Shown: one piece after another, positions 5,218 to 11,498 of the stretch
Numbering within the stretch: the first letter of the stretch is position 1
How the letters are laid out: every line of letters starts with the position of its first letter
DNA from: Flavobacteriaceae bacterium
GTDB lineage: Bacteria; Bacteroidota; Bacteroidia; Flavobacteriales; Flavobacteriaceae
Assembly (NCBI GenBank): GCA_013214275.1
Contig: JABSPP010000008.1
Span: forward strand, 11,352-22,849
Direction: 5' to 3'
Length of the DNA stretch: 11,498 nt
Translations under genes and position numbers: made by a program
The notes under the pieces: generated by a model
The model's input: only the letters and a program-made list of their open reading frames with translations
Databases searched by the model: none
What the model was told of the DNA's origin: nothing

Positions 5218-7383
5218 TTGCGAACTTCCGTTTTAGCCAGTGGTGGAATGCTAATTGGGTTCAACCTTTTTCATGCATGTACATCAGAAGCTAAACCACC
5301 AGTAGATATTTCTAAACTCAACTTTAACGACTTCAATGCCTTTATCAAAATTTCTGACGAAGGTCTTGTCACCATATTTTCACCAAATCCAGAAATCGGT
5401 CAAGGAGTAAAAACCTCCATGCCCATGATCATTGCAGAAGAGCTAGACGTTTCTTGGGATAAGGTATTTGTTGCTCAAGGAAAATTAGACACAAAAAATT
5501 ATCAGCGCCAGGTTGCTGGTGGAAGCCAATCTATTCGTGCTGGGTGGGATGCTCTCCGTCAAACTGGAGCTACCGCCAAACAGATGCTCATAAACGCCGC
5601 TGCAAAAAGGTGGGGTGTTAATGCATCAACATGTTCAGCCACCAACGGTATTATTACCAACGCCATTGGTGAAACGCTAGGATACGGAGACGTGGTTAAA
5701 GAGGCAGCCCTTTTAGAAGTACCTGAGAATATAACACTTAAAGACCCTTCTTCTTATCAGATTATAGGTCGGGATATTCGCAATGTAGATATCGATGAGA
5801 TTACAACAGGAAAACCACTATTTGGCTTAGACTACAAGTCAGAAGGAATGGTCTATGCCTCTGTGTTGAGACCACCAGCTTTTGGTCAAAAACTACAAAG
5901 TTTTGACGATTCAAAAGCCAGATCAGTTAATGGAGTGATTGACGTTATCCAATTTGGAAGTCGACTCAAAAATTTAGAAGGACAAATAGGGTTTACAAGG
6001 GTAACCGATAAAATTGCTGTTATTGCAACCAATACCTGGGCAGCGATGAAAGGGAAGAAAGCCTTAATTGCAGAATGGAACAATGACAAAAACTTAGAAA
6101 ATACTGAAGACCATGATACCGAGTTAACAAAAATACTAAATGGTCAAAGGTTTGAGGTTAAAAGAGAAGACGGAAATGTAAAAAAGGCATTTGCGCATGC
6201 CGATAAGGTCATTGAAAGAACATACTCATCACTATTTCTACCCCACAATTGCATCGAGCCTATGAATTTTTATGCCAATGTTACACCAGAAAAGGTGCAT
6301 TTGGTAGGTCCCATTCAAACCCCTGCATGGGCAGCAACACTAGTTTCAAAAGCGTTGGAAAGAACTCCCGAAGAAATTCATCTGGAAATGACACGAATGG
6401 GTGGTGGGTTTGGAAGGCGATTGTATGGTGACTTTGTTTTGGAAGCTGCAGAAATTTCAGATCAGATAAAAAAGCCCGTAAAAGTTATTTTCTCAAGAGA
6501 AGACGATATGACGGCAGGCACCTACAGACCTGCTATCAAATACAGAATAGCAGCGTCTATTAAAGGTGGAAAGATTACGGGATACCATCTCAAAGAGGCT
6601 GCCGTCAACAGCAATATGTATGGATTAATTTCAAATTTTTTCCCCGCAGGATGCATCCCTAACTACAAGGTAAGTACTGCAAACTATAAGAGCGCCATAA
6701 CCACAGGTGCATGGAGAGCACCCTACACAAATTTCCTAGCATTTGCCGAGCAAAGCTTCTTTTCAGAACTCGCAGAGGAACTAGGCAAAGACCATCCTCA
6801 GCTTATCATGGAATTGTTACAACACGTCAAAGGGACTGAAGACGAAAGAATTCAATATTCAGGACAACGAATGGAAGATACCATTAAGCTGGTCCTTGAA
6901 AAATCGGAATGGGGAAAAACCACACCTGATATTTCTCAAGGTTTTGCTGCATATTACAGTCACAACACTCATGTCGCAGAAGTCGCCAATATTGAAATGA
7001 TAAATGGACAGCCATCCATAAAGAAAATAACGGTAGCAGTAGATTGTGGAATTGTAGTAAACCCAACAGGAGCCAAGAATCAGATAGAAGGAGGTGTTAT
7101 AGATGGAATTGGGCATGCCATGTATGGGAACTATGAGTTTAAAAGCGGACAACCACTAGCGAGTAACTTTGATCACTATCGACTGATTCGCATGATGGAA
7201 ACACCGCAAGTAGAAGTTCATTTTATTCAAAATTCAAAGTCCCCTACAGGGCTAGGAGAGCCAGGGCTTCCACCAGCAGGTGGCGCAGTAGCAAATGCGA
7301 TTCAAGTGGCCACAGGAAGAAGAATCTTTAAGCAGCCCTTTATTAGCGAATTAGAGAAAAAAAGGATCAAAATTCTAGGATAA
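5218..7383 (+). CDS. iorB: Isoquinoline 1-oxidoreductase-type molybdopterin subunit
   Basis: The large catalytic subunit of a xanthine-oxidase-family molybdenum hydroxylase, which binds MCD and hydroxylates N-heterocycles or aldehydes with water oxygen. The true substrate is not predictable. Counting from TTG 5218 (721 aa), the N-terminal part has NPEIGQGVKT (57-66), as in the permuted IorB layout. A hammerhead-type domain lies around 195-300 (GKPLFGLDYKSEGMVYASVL). The Mo-binding motif GGGFGRR is at 395-401, followed by TGAWRAPYTNF. The catalytic glutamate is Glu681 in GLGEPGLPPAGG. The body is intact. The oddity is the start: TTG is the first usable codon after an in-frame stop and leaves out the Tat arginines just upstream. 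The remaining N-terminus still has a hydrophobic stretch ending in LFHAC (Cys21), a possible lipobox. The end overlaps convergent mocA by 9 bp. Confidence 0.88.
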   Translation: MRTSVLASGGMLIGFNLFHACTSEAKPPVDISKLNFNDFNAFIKISDEGLVTIFSPNPEIGQGVKTSMPMIIAEELDVSWDKVFVAQGKLDTKNYQRQVAGGSQSIRAGWDALRQTGATAKQMLINAAAKRWGVNASTCSATNGIITNAIGETLGYGDVVKEAALLEVPENITLKDPSSYQIIGRDIRNVDIDEITTGKPLFGLDYKSEGMVYASVLRPPAFGQKLQSFDDSKARSVNGVIDVIQFGSRLKNLEGQIGFTRVTDKIAVIATNTWAAMKGKKALIAEWNNDKNLENTEDHDTELTKILNGQRFEVKREDGNVKKAFAHADKVIERTYSSLFLPHNCIEPMNFYANVTPEKVHLVGPIQTPAWAATLVSKALERTPEEIHLEMTRMGGGFGRRLYGDFVLEAAEISDQIKKPVKVIFSREDDMTAGTYRPAIKYRIAASIKGGKITGYHLKEAAVNSNMYGLISNFFPAGCIPNYKVSTANYKSAITTGAWRAPYTNFLAFAEQSFFSELAEELGKDHPQLIMELLQHVKGTEDERIQYSGQRMEDTIKLVLEKSEWGKTTPDISQGFAAYYSHNTHVAEVANIEMINGQPSIKKITVAVDCGIVVNPTGAKNQIEGGVIDGIGHAMYGNYEFKSGQPLASNFDHYRLIRMMETPQVEVHFIQNSKSPTGLGEPGLPPAGGAVANAIQVATGRRIFKQPFISELEKKRIKILG

Positions 7384-7968
7384 TTTTAACAGCTGTTGGT
7401 AAGCTTCTAAGGTATCTACATCAAAAAACGGCGTTTTAGAACGGAGTTCCAAAACCTCTTTTTTATAGGTTTTAATAAGACTTTTTGCACCGTTTTCGTC
7501 GGTTAATTGGGACAATCTCCTAAATAAAGACTTATCAAAAATAGCTGGAACACCAGCAGCACCATGTTCGTATGTGGTCTGAATAATTCTCTTACCAGCA
7601 TTCTTAGACAATGCAATCATATCCTCGTAGTGTGAGGATTCCATCAGTGGGAGATCACTTAGTGTAATTAAAACACGATCAAATAGCTCCTTCTTTTTAA
7701 TGAGTTCAATGCCCTTACTCAAAGAGCTTCCCATACCTTCTTTCCAGTTTTCATTCATCACAACCTTCACAGGAAGTTCCCTTAACATAGGTATGATTTC
7801 TTTAAAATATGCTCCCAGAACCACAAAAACTTGAACTTTTTCTACCGATTGAAATTGCTTGATCTTTTCCAATAAAAGATTAGACTCTTTGTAAGGTAAT
7901 AACTGTTTGGGCTTCCCTATCCGCTTGGATGCTCCTGCAGCTAGGATAAGAACGGCTGTTTTTGACAT
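7375..7968 (-). CDS. mocA: Molybdenum cofactor cytidylyltransferase, MocA-like
   Basis: A 197-aa cytoplasmic nucleotidyltransferase that probably joins CMP to molybdopterin to give MCD, the cofactor form used by IorB. The N-terminus LILAAGASKRIGKPKQLLP is the family signature loop (Gly12, Arg16, Lys19, Lys21). It matches the MocA/CoxD type better than MobA, which makes the guanine form. A TLSDLPLM segment is in the place of the metal-binding Asp motif, normally written GDQP. HGAAGVPAIF and DENGAKSLI match the substrate-side blocks. The gene follows the xdhC/coxI-family gene with a 3-bp gap, so they form one transcript. It ends convergent with iorB, with a 9-bp overlap of the coding ends. The cytidylyl specificity is inferred from family and neighbour. 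Confidence 0.87.
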   Translation of the reverse strand: MSKTAVLILAAGASKRIGKPKQLLPYKESNLLLEKIKQFQSVEKVQVFVVLGAYFKEIIPMLRELPVKVVMNENWKEGMGSSLSKGIELIKKKELFDRVLITLSDLPLMESSHYEDMIALSKNAGKRIIQTTYEHGAAGVPAIFDKSLFRRLSQLTDENGAKSLIKTYKKEVLELRSKTPFFDVDTLEAYQQLLKLS

Positions 7969-7971
7969 GGT

Positions 7972-8982
7972 TTATTGATGAATTCCTGTAGATTTTCTCC
8001 TCAAAGATATAGGTTTTTGTTTTCTAATAACAGTTAAGATTTCAGCAATGATAGAAATAGCAATCTCTTGTGAGGTGATTGCCCCTAGATTAAGTCCCGC
8101 TGGACCATATAACCGATCAAAAAATGTATCTGGGACATCCGCGTTTATTTCAAGCATTTCATGAATCAGTTTTTCTCTTCTTTTGCTTGGACCTAACAAT
8201 CCAACATAGGGAATATCTTTATCAACAATCGCAGATAAGTATCTAAGATCCTTCACATAGCTATGGGTCATCAGCATAATCGCTGTCTGAGCGTCAAATT
8301 CTCTAGATTTTAACTCCTGTGCGTTAACACTCAAATATTGTGAAGCACCAGGAAAGTTTTCTATCGACTTTGGATCATCGGGAGGGGCAATAATATCCAC
8401 TTCCCAACCTGTAGAAGACGCATACTTGCAGAGCTCAACAGCATCGTGTTCTGCACCTACAATAATTAATTTAAACCCAGGTGCAATCGTTTGTTCAAAA
8501 AGATCAAGAGTGTCCTTATCAAAAGCAGTTGGACGGAGAGGATACAATTTTCTGTTAAAGTGAAATGTAGAAACTCCCATATCTTTCTGAGCCTCTTCCT
8601 TAGAAAAACAGGTGCTAATTTTAAATGCTGTTCTCGAATTACACTGTTCCTCAAACACCTCAAAAAAAGAATCATCAGGATCAAAAGGTTCTATCAAAAT
8701 ATACAAGACTCCCTCACAGCCTAACCGATAGCGGCCATCATAAACCATTAACTTGGGGAGATTTGTTGTAAATACCGATTCAGCCTGTCGCAGCACTTCT
8801 TTTTCCACACATCCCCCACTCACAGCGCCAATCATCTTACCATTACGCTGGATAGACATCCGAACACCAGGTTTTCTGTAAGAAGAACCTTCCAGAGCTA
8901 CCACAGAAGCTAAAACAGTGTCAATACCTTTTATCCGAGCGATTTTGGCCGACCTAATAATGTCCTTGAGTTCATGAAGCAT
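7972..8982 (-). CDS. XdhC/CoxI-family molybdenum cofactor maturation protein
   Basis: A 336-aa cytoplasmic protein of the family that binds the molybdenum cofactor, helps its sulfuration and delivers it to hydroxylases. The N-terminal XdhC/CoxI domain shows VVALEGSSYRKPGVRM (27-42) and SGGCVE (55-60, with Cys58). The C-terminal Rossmann domain begins near 171 (KLIIVGAEHDAVEL) and includes MLMTHSYVKDLRYL, YVGLLGPSKRR and a terminal GLNLGAITSQEIAISIIAEI. Both domains are full length. It is the first gene of a leftward operon with mocA. Together with iorAB this makes a complete enzyme-plus-maturation locus. The ATG at 8982 fits the family N-terminus (MLHELKDI), and a good candidate promoter lies just upstream. 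Confidence 0.9.
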   Translation of the reverse strand: MLHELKDIIRSAKIARIKGIDTVLASVVALEGSSYRKPGVRMSIQRNGKMIGAVSGGCVEKEVLRQAESVFTTNLPKLMVYDGRYRLGCEGVLYILIEPFDPDDSFFEVFEEQCNSRTAFKISTCFSKEEAQKDMGVSTFHFNRKLYPLRPTAFDKDTLDLFEQTIAPGFKLIIVGAEHDAVELCKYASSTGWEVDIIAPPDDPKSIENFPGASQYLSVNAQELKSREFDAQTAIMLMTHSYVKDLRYLSAIVDKDIPYVGLLGPSKRREKLIHEMLEINADVPDTFFDRLYGPAGLNLGAITSQEIAISIIAEILTVIRKQKPISLRRKSTGIHQ

Positions 8983-8992
8983 AACAGCAATG

Positions 8993-9019
8993 CAAAATAC
9001 GAATTTTAGCCTGAAACAA
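8993..9019 (-). promoter_or_regulatory. Candidate promoter of the XdhC-family/mocA operon
   Basis: On the minus strand a TTG (complement of 9017-9019) is followed after 17 bp by TATTTTG (complement of 8993-8999). This is close to the Bacteroidota -33 TTG and -7 TAnnTTTG pattern, one base short in the -7 box. It lies 10 bp from the start codon, so the transcript would have almost no leader. Confidence 0.4.
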
Positions 9020-9024
9020 GAAAA

Positions 9025-9141
9025 TCACGGTGATTCCCGTAGCGCAAAAACCTATCTTTTTGATGGGCGTTCCCCTTCGGGTCGCGCTATCCGCTATATC
9101 TTTTTTGCCTTGTAAGGACAAAAAAGGATGCCGCTATTATC
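9025..9141. repeat. GC-richer palindromic intergenic repeat
   Basis: A compact element unlike the AT-rich surroundings. It contains ACGG and CCGT around 9027-9040, TAGCGC (9040-9045) mirrored by GCGCTA (9084-9089), and CCCTTCGGG in the middle. A hairpin follows: TTTTTTG (9101-9107) pairs with CAAAAAA (9119-9125), with CCTT/AAGG inside. The hairpin is flanked by direct copies of CCGCTATATC (9091-9100) and CCGCTATTATC (9131-9141). From memory, blocks like CCCCTTCGGGTCG next to ATCCGCTATATC recur between genes in flavobacterial genomes. I could not check this here. Confidence 0.5.
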
Positions 9142-9237
9142 TCTTCTATGTTGTAATCCTAGAAAAAGTTCAATAATTTCTTTCCTTTGGTTTCTAATTT
9201 ACTGTTAATCAGTATTTTTTTATCTTCTTTATTTTAA

Positions 9238-9325
9238 AACAAGCCATGATGATGCTCATGGCTTGTTGAACTGGAGATAACTTTTAGGACCTAAGTCCGT
9301 TAAAAAAGTTATCCTATTTCAACAA
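9238..9325. repeat. Two interlocking inverted repeats
   Basis: Hairpin 1 is a perfect 12-bp stem: AACAAGCCATGA (9238-9249) with TCATGGCTTGTT (9256-9267) and a 6-nt loop. Hairpin 2 is built in layers: TTGTTGAA (9263-9270) with TTCAACAA (9318-9325), then GATAACTTTT (9276-9285) with AAAAGTTATC (9304-9313), then GGAC (9287-9290) with GTCC (9295-9298) around a CTAA loop. The hairpins share bases 9263-9267, so in RNA they exclude each other at that point. They may belong to a structured RNA, an attenuator or a mobile-element end. Confidence 0.6.
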
Positions 9326-9343
9326 TGCCCAGATTGTTTTTTT
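9321..9343 (+). terminator. Terminator-like hairpin with T7 run
   Basis: AACAAT (9321-9326) pairs with ATTGTT (9333-9338) around a GCCCAG loop and runs into seven T's (9337-9343). The stem is AT-rich and short, so it would be weak. Its left arm overlaps the right arm of hairpin 2, as in terminator/antiterminator arrangements. No gene on the plus strand directly before it would need it. Confidence 0.35.
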
Positions 9344-9527
9344 GATGTAAACTATAAAATCAACCTTCTATCAGCGATCTTCTCTATCAAAGTCGCATTT
9401 CCTCGAATTAAATTATTATAGGTAAAAGTCGCAGACTAACTTAGAAACGAACTTCCCATTCTACTGTATGGGTGTCGCAAGCGATAGATAACGATCTTTT
9501 AAAATTTGTATTGATTCTATAGTGTTT

Positions 9528-9785
9528 TTATTCAACCATTGCTTTAACATAAGGTGTTTGGTTTTTTAATACATATCTGATTCTATTGATTATTTTTTTA
9601 GCTATTCTACTGATGGCCTTATTAGGCTTCATTCTTACCACGAGCTTTTGATAAGCTAACATTAGTGCAGGATCATGTCTTATAGCTACCCAGCTACTCT
9701 CTATGATCATCATTCGAAGCAATTTGTTCTGGCGTTTGGTCATACCGCGAACCCTGTGGGACTCCCCTGATGAATTTGTCATAGG
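9528..9785 (-). pseudogene. IS110-family transposase, C-terminal fragment
   Basis: About 80 residues match the C-terminal Transposase_20 region of IS110-family enzymes: TNSSGES with the Ser-Gly region, then GMTKRQNKLLRMMIIESSWVAI written in two blocks here as GMTKRQNKLL and RMMIIESSWVAI. RHDPALMLAYQKL, NKAISRIAKKIINRIRYVLKN and the stop follow. The DEDD/RuvC-like N-terminal domain is absent: upstream of about 9785 the frame turns into unrelated residues, and the opposite strand there reads as a tyrosine recombinase. This is a dead fragment cut by a recombination or insertion event. IS110 elements use a bridge RNA, so flanking noncoding DNA deserves attention. Confidence 0.8.
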
Positions 9786-9963
9786 CAATTGGGCTGTTAA
9801 AGAGGCAAAGTCCAAACTAAAAACCAAGAAAAAGATTACTGCTCATACCTTGAGGCATACTTATGCCACACATCTATTGGAACAGGGGGTTGATTTGATA
9901 CGTATTCAAAAATTACTAGGACACGCCTATATAGGGCTTGCAGATTTTCTCACGGATTTATAA
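9780..9963 (+). pseudogene. Tyrosine recombinase/integrase, C-terminal fragment
   Basis: The plus-strand frame reads AVKEAKSKLKTKKKITAHTL, then RHTYATHLLEQGVDLIRIQK and LLGHAYI. This is the catalytic region of phage-integrase-family recombinases, with the HxxR box (HTLR) and the LLGH histidine. The core is missing before about 9785, including the first catalytic Arg. The C-terminus diverges straight after LLGHAYI (about 9933), so the catalytic Tyr is gone. It is a dead remnant trapped between the IS110 fragment and the IS1634-type fragment. The element it came from, perhaps a transposon carrying a XerD-like integrase, is not identifiable. Confidence 0.75.
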
Positions 9964-9999
9964 GTCTAAATTTTGGATTTGTCTCCTAACTTGTCCGAA

Positions 10000-10710
10000 T
10001 TAGTGCGGTAGGTTCAATTTGGCTATAATTTTTCGGGTCTCCTTAGTCACAGGGACACGCATTGTAATCTCCTTTTTGTTTATTTGATTCATAAGTCTAG
10101 CGTCAGTTATCTTTTTTGCTTGAGTTATGAATTCTCTAATTGATACTCCTGTTTTTATTTCAATATGTTTTGACACAGCTAGTGCCATAAAGCAGATCAG
10201 TATATGCAATTGTATTGTGTGTGATTTAAAGTGAAAGATAGGTCTGGTTTTCAAATCATTCTTTGATACTCCAAATGCTTGTTCTACTCTGTAGAGTTCA
10301 TGATAATTTTTAATGATTGTTGCATTATCTATGATATCAGCTGTCATGTCAGTGTAATACCCTTTTACCCCAAGTAGCATTTTGGTTTTTGTGATGAGTT
10401 CTTCGTTGAGGCTAGCTTTGCTATTGTCGGTTTTTATAAACTTTACTTTTTTGATTTTAGAAGGTTGTCGCATAAGATTTTTGGCTTTATCTATTTGCTT
10501 GTCCATCTCGTGCTTGTCTTTGTTATAACGTTTTTTAGAAAAACTACAGATCAAAAAACCGTTATCTGTTTCGAGTCTTATATTTTTACCATCTTCTCTT
10601 TTTAAAGCCTTATCTATTTGGGTTAACATATCCGAAGACAGATTCCCTAATCTAGCCCCCACAATATAGTGTATTGCTTCTTGCTTTAGTGCTTGTATGT
10701 TATCGTTATA
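10000..10710 (-). pseudogene. IS4/IS1634-type DDE transposase, C-terminal fragment
   Basis: The frame contains IQALKQEAIHYIVGARLGN, typical of IS1634-like transposases, then a long middle part. A C-terminal DDE block follows: LLGVKGYYTDM, YHELYRVEQAFGVSKNDLKT, RPIFHFKSHTIQLHILI. The E-(6)-K spacing of the catalytic glutamate (VEQAFGVSK) is intact. The N-terminal half with the first two Asp residues is missing. The similarity starts at about 10707, exactly where the IS630 transposase region ends, so the insertion of IS630 probably cut it. A GTG at 10662 is only an apparent start. The stop at 10000 looks native. The product would be inactive. Confidence 0.78.
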
Positions 10711-10723
10711 CCAAAGTGAATAA

Positions 10724-11296
10724 TTAAATAGTCCAATAATTAGAAAAAATATATTGTTGCCTTGTAATTGACTTAACCATTTGAGAAGATAGTTGTTTAG
10801 CTTTATCTTCTATAAAATCTACAATTTGAGGTATTGATTGAAAAACTTTATTAGTAAAGTCTCTTTTAAACCAGGCCCAGATTTGCTCAGCAGGATTTAC
10901 CTCTGGTGCATAAGGAGGTTGAAATATGAGTATAATATTTTCTGGGATTTTAATTTTTTTTGCTTTATGAAAGGGAGCATTATCAACGATTAATACTTTA
11001 AGTTCTTCAGGTTTTTCTTTAGCTAATTCTATTAAAAAGAGTTCAAAAACATCGGCATTACAATTTGGGTACTCTACTAAAAATTTATCTCCCGTAATTG
11101 GTGAAAATGCTCCAAATAAGTAAGTGGATTTAAAGACTTGTTGAAAAGGACATATAGGCTTTACACCTTTTACAGTTAAGGCACGTCCATTTTTGGTAAA
11201 CATACCAAATCTACTCTCGTCTTGAAAATAGAGATTAACCGATTCAAAATTATCTTGTTTGCTCTCTATGGCTGTTTTACAGAGATGACCAAAGTT
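10724..11296 (-). CDS. IS630 transposase, DDE domain (second frame)
   Basis: The catalytic part of the transposase. The first catalytic Asp sits in FQDESRFG (codon 11219-11221), the second in IVDNAPFHKA, and the Glu in NPAEQIWAWFK. The region ends with RQQYIFSNYWTI. The frame has no start before Met 11203, and starting there would lose the first Asp. So it must be expressed as a fusion with the upstream frame through a shift at the A7 run (11295-11301). After a -1 shift the protein reads EAFKKNFGHLCKTAIES without a break. The DDE residues are all present, so the element could still be active if frameshifting works. Confidence 0.78.
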   Translation of the reverse strand, partial: NFGHLCKTAIESKQDNFESVNLYFQDESRFGMFTKNGRALTVKGVKPICPFQQVFKSTYLFGAFSPITGDKFLVEYPNCNADVFELFLIELAKEKPEELKVLIVDNAPFHKAKKIKIPENIILIFQPPYAPEVNPAEQIWAWFKRDFTNKVFQSIPQIVDFIEDKAKQLSSQMVKSITRQQYIFSNYWTI

Positions 11297-11475
11297 TTTT
11301 TAAAAGCCTCAACAGCCTTATCATCTTTTTTAATGTGAGACTTACGTGCTACTTTTATCTTAGTGCCAAATTGATTACGACAAAATACCATTAGACTGTT
11401 ATATTTTACCGTTTTACCAAGTTGCTGCTCCACCCAAATTAACAGCTCTTTATAACCTCTAATTCCACTCATCAT
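11266..11475 (-). CDS. IS630 transposase, winged-helix region (first frame)
   Basis: A 69-aa frame with GIRGYKELLIWVEQQLGKT and YNSLMVFCRNQFGTKIKVAR, then KSHIKKDDKAVEAFKK. This is the DNA-binding winged-helix part that precedes the DDE domain in IS630 transposases. In this frame the protein ends soon after the A7 run (KTLVISVKQP, stop). A -1 shift there joins it to the catalytic frame. The usual first helix-turn-helix (about 60-70 residues) is missing in front of ATG 11475, so the element may be 5'-decayed or may have another frame change beyond the window. Confidence 0.72.
   Translation of the reverse strand: MMSGIRGYKELLIWVEQQLGKTVKYNSLMVFCRNQFGTKIKVARKSHIKKDDKAVEAFKKTLVISVKQP
11294..11301 (-). 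other. A7 slippery site linking the two IS630 frames
   Basis: On the minus strand TTTT is followed by AAAAAAAC. In the first frame the codons read TTT AAA AAA ACT. Stepping back one base gives AAA AAA AAC TTT GGT, which continues into the DDE domain. An extra A from transcriptional slippage would have the same effect. Slippage on A runs is a known way for IS transposases to join two frames, but simple decay of a once-continuous gene is also possible. Confidence 0.5.
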
Positions 11476-11498
11476 AGAAAAAAGCTACAAAAGTAGTG

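Larger units (their letters stand above)
8983..9527. other. Long noncoding region between the Moco operon and the IS graveyard
   Basis: This 545-bp stretch has no credible gene. From left to right it holds the promoter of the XdhC-family operon, the palindromic repeat (9025-9141), an AT-rich spacer, the interlocking hairpins (9238-9343), and a stretch (9345-9527) that may be the noncoding flank of the IS110 fragment. In the last part AAAGTCGCA occurs twice (9387-9395 and 9425-9433), and CCCAT/ATGGG (9455-9472) forms a short hairpin. Confidence 0.6.
10711..11498 (-). mobile_element. IS630-family insertion sequence, one end beyond the window
   Basis: This region encodes a winged-helix plus DDE transposase of the IS630/Tc1 group on the minus strand. 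The junction with the cut IS1634-type gene lies next to a TA at about 10708-10710, which fits the TA target of this family, but only one end is visible, so terminal repeats cannot be compared. The very N-terminal helix-turn-helix is not readable here: the frame has a TAG at 11485-11487 just upstream of the ATG at 11475. Confidence 0.65.

Noticed and set aside
9703..9779. The plus-strand frame before the tyrosine recombinase fragment (MIIIRSNLFW onward) as its N-terminus
   Set aside because: This stretch is the antisense of well-recognised IS110 transposase residues. Recombinase similarity starts only after about 9780.
1..11498. CRISPR array, tRNA or rRNA genes, phage-defence or toxin-antitoxin system
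   Set aside because: I saw no regularly spaced repeats, no cloverleaf-like tRNA sequence, no rRNA-like stretch and no protein resembling defence or toxin families.

Overview
The window looks like a piece of a Bacteroidota chromosome, most likely a marine Flavobacteriia/Cytophagia-type bacterium. The support is low GC, start codons without clear Shine-Dalgarno sequences, lipoproteins with short Bacteroidota-style lipoboxes, a heme A synthase of the Bacteroidota type and a metal-binding lipoprotein with the GMTCEIGC motif. No species can be named from the sequence.

Layout. (1) Bases 1-1403 hold the 3' part of a Kelch-like beta-propeller gene whose start lies before the window. It meets heme A synthase (ctaA) tail to tail at a strong hairpin. 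(2) Bases 1430-4362 hold ctaA, a periplasmic heavy-metal-binding lipoprotein, a DMT/EamA permease and a tiny basic lipoprotein. ctaA and the tiny lipoprotein share an almost identical stretch of about 30 bp at exactly the same distance from their start codons. (3) Bases 4694-8982 form a molybdenum hydroxylase locus. A two-subunit enzyme of the isoquinoline 1-oxidoreductase type (iorA, iorB) runs rightward. A maturation operon (an xdhC/coxI-family gene, then mocA) runs leftward and overlaps the end of iorB by 9 bp. (4) Bases 8983-11498 are a mobile-element graveyard. They contain a GC-richer intergenic repeat, a set of interlocking hairpins, and fragments of an IS110-family transposase, a tyrosine recombinase and an IS4/IS1634-type transposase. 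An IS630-family transposase, split by a frame change at an A7 run, follows.

How the parts fit. IorA carries two [2Fe-2S] clusters and IorB binds molybdopterin cytosine dinucleotide (MCD). MocA-family enzymes make MCD, and XdhC/CoxI proteins prepare and deliver the cofactor, so the four genes make a coherent functional unit. The most striking detail is in iorB. An in-frame TAA at 5197-5199 separates an upstream ATG (5173) from a textbook twin-arginine (Tat) motif, SRRNFL. The first possible start after the stop is a TTG (5218), which leaves the two arginines out. As written, the enzyme therefore either has lost Tat export or the window carries a point error or mutation.

I found no clearly new multi-gene system. 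The items most worth a second look are the broken Tat signal, the shared leader of ctaA and the small lipoprotein, and the interlocking hairpins at 9238-9343.
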